From Salana multivorans (GTDB lineage: Bacteria > Actinomycetota > Actinomycetes > Actinomycetales > Beutenbergiaceae), in the NCBI RefSeq assembly GCF_003751805.1, contig NZ_RKHQ01000001.1:434001-498000 (forward strand): DNA of 64,000 bases, in the 5' to 3' direction. Both the position numbers and the translations under genes were made by a program. Below are positions 56,312 to 63,003 of the stretch, piece after piece (positions within the stretch are counted from its first letter, which is position 1; each line of letters starts with the position of its first letter). Below the pieces are notes generated by a model. That model ran no database searches. It was not told the origin of the DNA and worked only from the letters and a program-made list of their open reading frames with translations.

Positions 56312-56332
56312 GCGAACCGGAGAATGCGGGAC

Positions 56333-57030
56333 ATGAAGACGATCGCGCTCCTTCACGGCATGAGCAGTGTCGCCACGACGGACTACTACGAACGGATCAA
56401 CGAGCGCGTGAACCAGCTCCGAGGAGGCCACGAACGCGCCGAGCTGCTCCTGTCCAGCGTCAACTTCGCGGTCATCGAGCGATGCGTCAGGGCTCAGGCA
56501 TGGGTGAAGCCGCCGCCTACCTCGCGCAGAAAGCCCAGGGGCTCGAACGGGCCGGTGCAGACTTCATCGCCTGCGGCAGCAACACGATGCACCGGGTCAG
56601 CCCCGCGATCGAGGCCGCCGTATCCGTCCCCTTCCTCCACATCGTCGATGTCGTCGCGCAGGCCGCACGGCGAGCCGGCGTCGGCGCCCTGGGGCTGCTC
56701 GGCACGCTGCCGGTCATGGAAGCAGGCTTCTATCAGGACCGACTCGCCTCGCACGGACTGTCGATTGTCGCGCCAGCCGAGGATGACCGCGCCTTCGTGG
56801 ACCGGGTGATCTTCGATGAGCTGACCTTCAACGTCTTCACCGACGACTCACGCCGCGAGTACGTGCGGGTCATGCACGACCTGCGCGACCGCGGCGCCGA
56901 GGCCATCGTCCTGGGCTGCACCGAGATCACCCAACTCGTCGGACCGAACGACTTCCCCTCACTGCCCCTGCTCGACTCCACAGCCCTGCACGTCGAGGCC
57001 ATTGTCAACGTCAGCCTCACCGAGAAGTGA
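56333..57030 (+). pseudogene. Aspartate/glutamate racemase-family gene with frameshift
   Basis: The first frame encodes MKTIALLHGMSSVATTDYYE through ELLLSSVNFAVIER, the N-terminal half of an Asp/Glu (hydantoin) racemase. Homology then continues in another frame from MRQGSGMGEAAAYLAQKAQG through ADFIACGSNTMH, with the first catalytic Cys, and AIVLGCTEITQLV, with the second. The shift is at about 56,480, equal to loss of one base (or gain of two) between codons for ER and MRQ. Both active-site cysteines are in the second part. It is not a homopolymer tract, so a sequencing slip is less likely but not excluded. Confidence 0.8.
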
Positions 57031-57074
57031 CACGTGAACCTCGCGTGAGGGGGATCATCGGTCCGAGCTGACCG

Positions 57075-58223
57075 TCAGCCGCGCAGAACGGCGAGCGCCG
57101 CCTGAGCCTGGCGAGGCAGCACCCCGTTCCCGAGAGCGGCGAGTTGCTGCGCATGCGTGAGGCCGAACGCGGGATCGGTGACCCAGCCCTCACGAAGCCC
57201 CATCAACCACTCCACGAACTCAGGCGCAGGACGGTGCCCCATGTCGTCGTTCAGGATGGCGGGAGCTGGGGCGGGTCGTCCGGTAATGCGCTCCCATCGG
57301 GTGATGGCTCCGGCGTAGCGTCCCCAGCCTCGAAGAACTCCTCGATCAGCGCGAACGTCGCCTCCGGGGATGGACGCCGCCCTCGCTTGGTCACGAGGTC
57401 GATCACTTGGTGGCTCAGCGCGATCGTTCCCCGACGTGCCCGCACGTGGTCCAGCGTCTCGCCGCCCTTGGCTGAGTCCGAGGCGAGCGGTGTGCGGAAC
57501 AGCGCGGTGGGCGAGGATAAAGATGCAAAATCGGGGGTGGGGCGCGCCGATCGCGGAAGCAGGTAGGCCGATCCATCGCGTGTCATACCGGAGGTCGGCC
57601 AGGTCTCCGAGTACGGCGCCAAGTGCCCGTAGAGGTCGGGCTGGCTCGTCTCCCATATCCCACGGCTCGGGTTCCAGGTTGCGAAGGGTTGCAGCGCCGG
57701 GGGTTGCGTTGGCGGGGTTGCGTCGCTCATCGTCGTCTCCTTTCGGCTTCGCGCCGCGGGTCGCGGTCGCGGAGAGCAGGCCACGGACGTTCTCGATAAC
57801 GACCCATTCGGGTTGCAGCGCCTCGATCGCGGTCGCCATGTGCGCCCACAGGCCGGAGCGAGTGCCGGGTGCGAGGCCGGCCATGCGACCGACCGTGGAC
57901 ACGTCCTGGCAGGGGAAGTCGCCGCAGAGAACATCGACAGGCTCGACGCTGCTCCAGTCGATCGTCGTGATGTCTCCGAGGTTCGGGGCGTCGGGCCAGT
58001 GGTGGGCGAAGACGCGGGCGACGGGCTCGTTGATTTCGGAGAACCACGCGGTGCGGGCGTCAGAGACTTCCTCGACGGCGAGGTCGAGTCCGCCGTAGCC
58101 GGAGAACAGCGACCCGACCCGCAGGCGCTCGTCCTCGTCGGTGTTCGGCTCGTGGATGAGGACTCCGGCAGCTCGGTGATCCCGGCCGAGGTCCGCTCGC
58201 GAACTCGACGCCGGGCTGGTCAC
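57075..58223 (-). CDS. DNA cytosine-C5 methyltransferase
   Basis: The 382-residue protein has motif I SLFSGYGGLDLAV (38-50), motif IV with catalytic C105 (GDFPCQDVSTVG), motif VI ENVRGL (144-149), motif VIII near LPASAIGAPHPRFCIF, and motif X ALGNGVLPRQA. It would transfer methyl groups to C5 of cytosine. The WGRYAGAITRWERITGRPAP and EFVEWLMGLREGWVTD segments are typical of actinophage and element-borne enzymes. No restriction enzyme is recognisable next to it, so it may be solitary or protective. The GTG start is uncertain. Residues about 165-325 are overlapped by a second gene in another frame on the same strand. Confidence 0.9.
   Translation of the reverse strand: MTSPASSSRADLGRDHRAAGVLIHEPNTDEDERLRVGSLFSGYGGLDLAVEEVSDARTAWFSEINEPVARVFAHHWPDAPNLGDITTIDWSSVEPVDVLCGDFPCQDVSTVGRMAGLAPGTRSGLWAHMATAIEALQPEWVVIENVRGLLSATATRGAKPKGDDDERRNPANATPGAATLRNLEPEPWDMGDEPARPLRALGAVLGDLADLRYDTRWIGLPASAIGAPHPRFCIFILAHRAVPHTARLGLSQGRRDAGPRAGTSGNDRAEPPSDRPRDQARAASIPGGDVRADRGVLRGWGRYAGAITRWERITGRPAPAPAILNDDMGHRPAPEFVEWLMGLREGWVTDPAFGLTHAQQLAALGNGVLPRQAQAALAVLRG
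57251..57730 (-). CDS. Gene nested in another frame of the methyltransferase gene
   Basis: A 159-codon frame lies wholly inside the methyltransferase gene, on the same strand but a different frame. Its ATG is preceded by AAAGGAG with a 5-nt gap, the strongest ribosome site in this region. The start (MSDATPPTQPPALQPF, then TWNPSRGIWETSQPDL) and following YSETWPTSGMTRDGSAYLLP resemble small proteins that I recall beside phage cytosine methyltransferases, so the frame looks conserved rather than accidental. The C-terminal part is acidic and Pro-rich. It overlaps the region encoding motif VIII and the target-recognition domain. Function unknown; an accessory role in methylation is only a guess. 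Confidence 0.65.
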   Translation of the reverse strand: MSDATPPTQPPALQPFATWNPSRGIWETSQPDLYGHLAPYSETWPTSGMTRDGSAYLLPRSARPTPDFASLSSPTALFRTPLASDSAKGGETLDHVRARRGTIALSHQVIDLVTKRGRRPSPEATFALIEEFFEAGDATPEPSPDGSALPDDPPQLPPS

Positions 58224-58442
58224 CTGCCAGGTGCTCGCCGCGCCTCCTGCGACCGAACGACCCAGCTCCGCTGACGGGCTCGCCGGAGCCCGCTTCCTCG
58301 CCTCGGTTCTGAGCGATCACGCCTCTTGCAGATCGAGGGGCAGCAACAGCACACCAATGCGTCGCTAGAGATTGCGCGGTCGCCCGTATCAGACGAGCAC
58401 GGATCAGGTACGCGGTAGCAGCGGCCAGCAGCCGAAAAGGAA

Positions 58443-59684
58443 CTACGCCGCCAGCTGGTTGTCGATCTGGTGGCCGATAACGAGGTCACTCACCCGAAAT
58501 GCTCTGGCGGCCCGAGCTTGCGACTCTTCGCTGAAGTCGCCATCGAGAAGTTCACGCAGCCCTGCCGCGGGGGCGAGGAACTCGGCAGCGAACGCTCGCT
58601 CAAGCTTGTCCGTGTATCGGGCGCCGCGTGTCAGAAGGGAAGATCGCGTCCGAGGATCTGTGATCCGGCGGGCGAGCGCGCGAGCACCGATGAATCGGCC
58701 TCGCGGAGCCGACGGGTCGATGTCCGGACCAACTATCGCGGCTGTCTCGTCGCCATCCACTCTCGCGAGAGCCTCGACGTTTTCCGGCGGCTGACTGGAC
58801 GCATGCGAGAGCGCCACGAAGTCCTCGATCGGGACCGGGTCCGTGAGCGAAAGACCGAGCTCCTCGCGCAGAGCGTCTGCCCTGCGGTAACCCTCTCGCC
58901 ACGGTGCCGCGCCGGAGACGCTCAACAATGGCTCGAAGGCGGGCAGCGGTCGAACTCGCGCATCGGCCGACCGCTTAGCGCGAATTGCGTCCCGCAGCCA
59001 GTTCTCGGCTGATTCCAGGGCTGAGAATGGAACGGCGCGCGCAAGGTCCGCAAGTAAGGCATTGTCGTTGAGAGCCTCGCCTGCGGACAGCAGCGCGTGT
59101 GCGACGTCGTCGGAGATGTCGTACGGATCAAAGCCCCATGACGCTGCAACCATCGCGAACTGCCGCACTTCGGCGTCGGCTTCTTGGATCGCTGACCACT
59201 CGTCCTGCAGCAGCGTTCCTGTGACGCCGGACTCGTCGAGACGACGCACGGTCGCATCGATGAAACGACCCAGCGAGCGAAGTACTTCATCACCGTCAAG
59301 CACCGCATTGATAGACGCGAGACTGTGGACCCTCAGACCTTGATCCTGGCGAGGCGTAACCCGCACCCACATCTGCTGGCGGTCCGAACGGAGAACCATC
59401 GTCGGCCATGGGAATCCGTCGCCGGCACCGGCGAGATTCAGCCCTTCGTAGTCCGGAAGGTGAGATCGAGTGTCAAGCGCCCACCAGTTAATGGCCAGCC
59501 ACTCGGCCAGCGGGTAGGCGGCAACATCGATGCTTTCGCGCACCTGAGCTGGAGTTTCTCGCTCCTTCACGAGCGTCGCAGTCTGGTCGCCAACTGTGAT
59601 GCGCAGTCGCGCCCAGGTCGCTCGCAGCTCGGGCGCTCGTACCCCGGGGGCAGACTCCCAGGCGCAATCAATCGCGAGCGTCAT
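58443..59684 (-). CDS. Uncharacterised protein with IrrE-like C-terminus, member of a two-gene module
   Basis: The 413-residue protein has an N-terminal region with YPLAEWLAINWWALD and LAGAGDGFPWPTM, a helical middle, and a C-terminal part (GRFIGARALARRI, DKLERAFAAEFLAP, AFRVSDLVIGHQIDN) that recalls ImmA/IrrE-type peptidases. No HExxH is visible where one would be expected, so a protease activity is doubtful. The ATG overlaps the stop of the upstream 133-codon gene by 4 bp, so the two are translated together. Proteins with this WLAxNWW core occur beside the same small partner in genomic islands, from memory. No function is known to me; a defence or stress role is a guess. Confidence 0.75.
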   Translation of the reverse strand: MTLAIDCAWESAPGVRAPELRATWARLRITVGDQTATLVKERETPAQVRESIDVAAYPLAEWLAINWWALDTRSHLPDYEGLNLAGAGDGFPWPTMVLRSDRQQMWVRVTPRQDQGLRVHSLASINAVLDGDEVLRSLGRFIDATVRRLDESGVTGTLLQDEWSAIQEADAEVRQFAMVAASWGFDPYDISDDVAHALLSAGEALNDNALLADLARAVPFSALESAENWLRDAIRAKRSADARVRPLPAFEPLLSVSGAAPWREGYRRADALREELGLSLTDPVPIEDFVALSHASSQPPENVEALARVDGDETAAIVGPDIDPSAPRGRFIGARALARRITDPRTRSSLLTRGARYTDKLERAFAAEFLAPAAGLRELLDGDFSEESQARAARAFRVSDLVIGHQIDNQLAA

Positions 59685-60082
59685 GACGCTCGCTCTCGCA
59701 GCTCGCGAGGGATGCTGTCTTCTGTGACGGGATAGCCCTTGTAGGTACCCGAGACAGCATTCACCAGTCGGGCTTCGAACCATCGGCCTTCGCGAATGTC
59801 CCAGACATAGCGCGGGTACGTTCCCTGATCCCGGTACGCGCTGACGTTTCCGCGGAGGATAGCCTCGCGCAGCCAAGTGCCGATCGAGTCCGCGTTGTTG
59901 AGTTCCTTCGGGCACGGCGTCGCATCTGACCGAAGCTTGGGACGCCCGGCGAACGAGGGGTATGTCTTGTGCTCGGGGGAACCGATGTAGGTGACGTTCT
60001 CGGCCCATCTTTCCAACTCGCGTGCCTCTGGATGGGTCGCGAGCGCCTGGGGTCGCGGGCGTCTCCTACCAGGCGTTCTCAT
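59681..60082 (-). CDS. Small SPEHK-type protein, first gene of the two-gene module
   Basis: The 133-residue protein contains YIGSPEHKTYPSFAGRP, a Cys-Pro in DATPCPK, then IGTWLREAILRG and YPRYVWDIREGRWFEARLVN ending with GTYKGYPVT. I recall this pattern (a YIGxPxHK start, a short spacer with a cysteine, a beta-rich end with GTYxGYP) in small proteins of many bacteria, unassigned to a process. It lacks a signal peptide. It is coupled by ATGA to the 413-residue gene and divergent from the relaxase remnant. Confidence 0.75.
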   Translation of the reverse strand: MRTPGRRRPRPQALATHPEARELERWAENVTYIGSPEHKTYPSFAGRPKLRSDATPCPKELNNADSIGTWLREAILRGNVSAYRDQGTYPRYVWDIREGRWFEARLVNAVSGTYKGYPVTEDSIPRELRERAS

Positions 60083-60153
60083 ATCGCGATGCTACCAAGC
60101 AGCATTGCCACGGCCGAGCGTGATGCGTACCTCAGACTGAGGAGGTCCTGCCA

Positions 60154-61443
60154 GTGACAGTGTCGATGCGGGTGATGAGTGCGGGTGATGGCTACAGGTA
60201 CCTGCTGCGCACGGTCGTCGCCGGGCACGGCGACAGGTCGCTCTCAACCCCGCTGACGCGCTACTACGCCGAGGCGGGCACTCCGCCGGGGCAGTGGCTC
60301 GGCGCTGGCGTCGCGGCGCTAGGAGGGATGATCGCGGAGGGCGATCAGGTCACCGAAGCTCAGCTCGAACTTCTCCTCGGCCTCGGTCGGCACCCCGTCA
60401 CGGGTGCCCCGCCCGGGCCGACCGTGCCCCTCGTCACCGTGGAGCGCATCACCCGCCGCCCCGACCGGCACGGCCGCACCCTCGGCCAAGACCAAGCGGA
60501 CGTGCTAACGAAGATCGCCCTCTCCGGCCGACTCATCGACGTGCTCGTGGGTCCCGCCGGGGCTGGGAAGACAACCGCGATGAACGCCCTACGACGCGCC
60601 TGGGAACACGAGCACGGGCACGGCAGCGTGGTCGGGCTTGCGCCGTCCGCGGTCGCGGCGCAGGTCCTTGCCGATGACCTCGGGATCGCTACAGAGAACA
60701 CGGCGAAGTGGTGGCAGAACCACATCATGTACGGCGAGACGTTCCGCAAGGGCCAGCTCGTCATCATCGACGAGGCATCCCTGGCCGGCACCGTCTCCCT
60801 CGACCGCATCACCGCCCTTGCCGTCGAAGCCGGGGCGAAGACGCTGCTGGTCGGGGACTACGCCCAGCTCCAGTCACCGACCGCATCCGACGCCTACGCG
60901 ATGCTCGTCCATGACCGCGACGACGCCCCCGAGCTGGTCGACATCCACAGGTTCAGGAACGAGTGGGAGAAGGCGGCCTCCCTCGGCCTGCGGCACGGCG
61001 ACGCCACCGTCATCGAGGCCTACGCGACGCATCAACGCATCAGCGAGGGCGACATGGAGGTAATGATCGAGGCCGCCTACGCCGCCTGGCGCGCCGATGT
61101 GCTCGGCGGGTGGGCGAGTGTGCTGGTCGCGGACTCGAACGAGTCGGTGCAGGCGTTGAACGAGCGGGCGCGCGCCGAGTTGATCCTGGACGGCACGGTA
61201 AACGCCGGCCGCGAGGTCGAGCTGCACAACGGTCAGCGTGCCGCGGCCGGCGATACCGTCATCACCCGCAACAACGACCGCCGCCTCCGCGCGGGTCGAG
61301 GCTGGGTTCGCAACGGCAACAGGTGGACGGTTACCGAGGTCCGCGACGACGGCTCTCTCACTCTCCGCCGCGCCGGCCAGCGATGGGGCGGCTCGGTCGT
61401 GATCCCGGCCGAGTACGCGGCCGAGCATGTCGAGCTCGGCTAG
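60154..61443 (+). pseudogene. MobF relaxase remnant lacking the nicking core
   Basis: Residues 1-88 are the N-terminus of an actinobacterial TrwC/TraI-type relaxase (SMRVMSAGDGYRYLLRTVV, STPLTRYYAEAGTPPGQWLG). At about residue 89 the sequence jumps in frame to the RecD-like helicase: RRPDRHGRTLGQDQADVL, Walker A GPAGAGKT (133-140), Walker B DEAS (205-208), then GDYAQLQSP. The several hundred residues with the metal-binding histidine triad are missing. The frame then stops at YAAEHVELG, just before the usual final helicase motifs. At 429 residues it is under half of the usual length. GGAGG precedes the GTG, so it may still be translated, but cannot support transfer. Confidence 0.85.
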
Positions 61444-61522
61444 CCGAGGTGCCCCAAACGCACTCACCTGTGATTGTGTCCGCAAGAATAGTCTACTGAG
61501 CGCTCTCGACTAAACTTGTGCC

Positions 61523-62101
61523 GTGGGACTAGAGATTCGACCGGCCACAGTGTTCGAGGATGTGGCGCTCTTGGTAGGGCCGAAGAAGCCGACTTCAAAC
61601 GGGTGCTACTGTCTCGCTGATCGGATCAGCACCAAGGAAAACACTAGTCTGCGGGGTGCCGCTCGCGCTGATCGGGTGCGAGAGTTGTGTCAAGAGGAAC
61701 TGCCCCCTGGGGTGATTGCTTACCTTGACGACGAGCCCGTTGGCTGGGCCGCTGTTCACCCACGTTCAGACACGAACTTCGCGCGAAGCCGGACTATTCC
61801 CCATGTGGACGAGATCGATGCCTGGGCGCTTTGGTGCTTTCGCGTGCGACCCGGGTATCGCAAGCAAGGAATCATGCACGCCCTCATTGATGGTGCCGTC
61901 ACCTTCGCACGTAACCATGGCGCACCCGCTATCGAGGGGTATCCCGTCGATAATGGCGGTGAGAAGATCAGCCTCACTATGGCGTACATAGGCACACGGA
62001 GCTTGTTTGAAAGCGCGGGATTCACGGTAGCTGCCGAGACAGCATCGATGATCGAGGGCTTTCCTCGCGTACTCATGCGGAAAATGCTCGCACAGAACTA
62101 A
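61523..62101 (+). CDS. GNAT-family N-acetyltransferase
   Basis: The 192-residue protein has the acetyl-CoA-binding motif in FRVRPGYRKQGIMHALIDGA and the GNAT beta-strand pattern around it, plus YIGTRSLFESAGFTVAAET near the end. The NGCYCLADRI segment near the start recalls the CxC-containing subgroup with PGVIAYLDDEPVGWAAVHPR. The substrate is unknown. Base composition is visibly more AT-rich than anywhere else in the window, suggesting recent acquisition. A TAAACT -10-like box ends 6 nt before the GTG and no ribosome site is present, so the mRNA is probably leaderless. Confidence 0.85.
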   Translation: MGLEIRPATVFEDVALLVGPKKPTSNGCYCLADRISTKENTSLRGAARADRVRELCQEELPPGVIAYLDDEPVGWAAVHPRSDTNFARSRTIPHVDEIDAWALWCFRVRPGYRKQGIMHALIDGAVTFARNHGAPAIEGYPVDNGGEKISLTMAYIGTRSLFESAGFTVAAETASMIEGFPRVLMRKMLAQN

Positions 62102-62120
62102 AGAGATATCCCACTATCCG

Positions 62121-62993
62121 TCAGGTGCGTAAGCGGTCTCGTACAAGTGCAGTGGCGGTTGTGTCTGCGCGTCCGGCCCTGTGTCCGAGTGTGTGCACGG
62201 TGATGACTCGTGATCCGTCGTGCGAGATGCCGATGAATGCTCCGTGGTCGCGGTTATGGCCGTTGTGCCACCAGAGCAGGGGGTCGTCCATCCATCCCAG
62301 GGGCTTCTTGCCGAGAGTGTGCCGGGCGACGGCCGTGGCGTATTGTTCGAGCGCGTCGAAGGTGCCGTGCACGCCGCCCGCGCCGATGAACGGGCCGGTG
62401 TCTTTCCACTGTTGACGAACGCTGCCGGTCCAGGTGCGCAGCACTGGCACCCGGTCCGGGGGTGGGGTGATGGTGACTTCGGCGATCCGGAGCGGCGCGA
62501 ACACTTCGTCGGTGGCGAGTGTCCACCAGTCACGCCCGGTGACAACTTCGAGTAACCGCGTGAGGACTGCGTATCCGAGGTTCGAGTAGTCGAACGATCC
62601 CACGGTGCCGGTGTGCTGACCGGCAAGCGTGGGCAGCACCTCAGCGTCGAAGTATGCGGTGGTGTACTTCGCGTACGGGTCGCGCAGTTCCACGAGGTTA
62701 GTGATGATCCCCTCTGGCAGCCTCGGCAGACCGGAGGTGTGCGTGACGAGCGAACGAACATCGACCGTTTCCGGGAGCTGTGACTCCGGCAGGTACTCGG
62801 CGACGGGCGCAGAGAGATCGAGGGTCGCTGCCTGATCTAACTGCTCGGCGATTCGAGCGGTGACGGTCTTGGTGATCGACCCCCACTCGAGCATCGGGGC
62901 ACCCTGATGCAGCCGCCCGAACTTCTCCGCGGTGACCGTTCCGCCGTCTCGGAGCCGGTACGCCACGCTCTTCTGACGCACCAACCAACTCAT
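62121..62993 (-). CDS. Beta-lactamase-family serine hydrolase
   Basis: The 290-residue protein has the class C/DD-peptidase triad: S-x-x-K in EWGSITKT, Y-x-N in FDYSNLGY, and a likely third motif HNGHN in place of KTG. HTSGLP and GAGGVHGTFDAL are typical family segments. No signal peptide is seen at the chosen ATG, so it is probably a cytosolic esterase or peptidase rather than an antibiotic resistance factor. It faces the GNAT gene tail to tail and lies downstream of the relaxase C-terminal part on the same strand. Confidence 0.85.
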   Translation of the reverse strand: MSWLVRQKSVAYRLRDGGTVTAEKFGRLHQGAPMLEWGSITKTVTARIAEQLDQAATLDLSAPVAEYLPESQLPETVDVRSLVTHTSGLPRLPEGIITNLVELRDPYAKYTTAYFDAEVLPTLAGQHTGTVGSFDYSNLGYAVLTRLLEVVTGRDWWTLATDEVFAPLRIAEVTITPPPDRVPVLRTWTGSVRQQWKDTGPFIGAGGVHGTFDALEQYATAVARHTLGKKPLGWMDDPLLWWHNGHNRDHGAFIGISHDGSRVITVHTLGHRAGRADTTATALVRDRLRT

Positions 62994-63003
62994 GCCGCCA
63001 AGC

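Noticed and set aside
57251-57934. A longer version of the nested frame starting at 57934
   Set aside because: The extra N-terminal part is Arg/Pro/Ser-rich shadow sequence of methyltransferase motifs IV and VI; the ATG at 57730 has the ribosome site.
58443-60008. A longer form of the 413-residue protein starting near 60008
   Set aside because: The extra part is antisense-like shadow of the coupled 133-codon gene; the ATG at 59684 overlaps that gene's stop and fits coupling.
62121-62993. Beta-lactamase resistance gene
   Set aside because: No signal peptide and a non-standard third motif; family membership alone does not support antibiotic hydrolysis.
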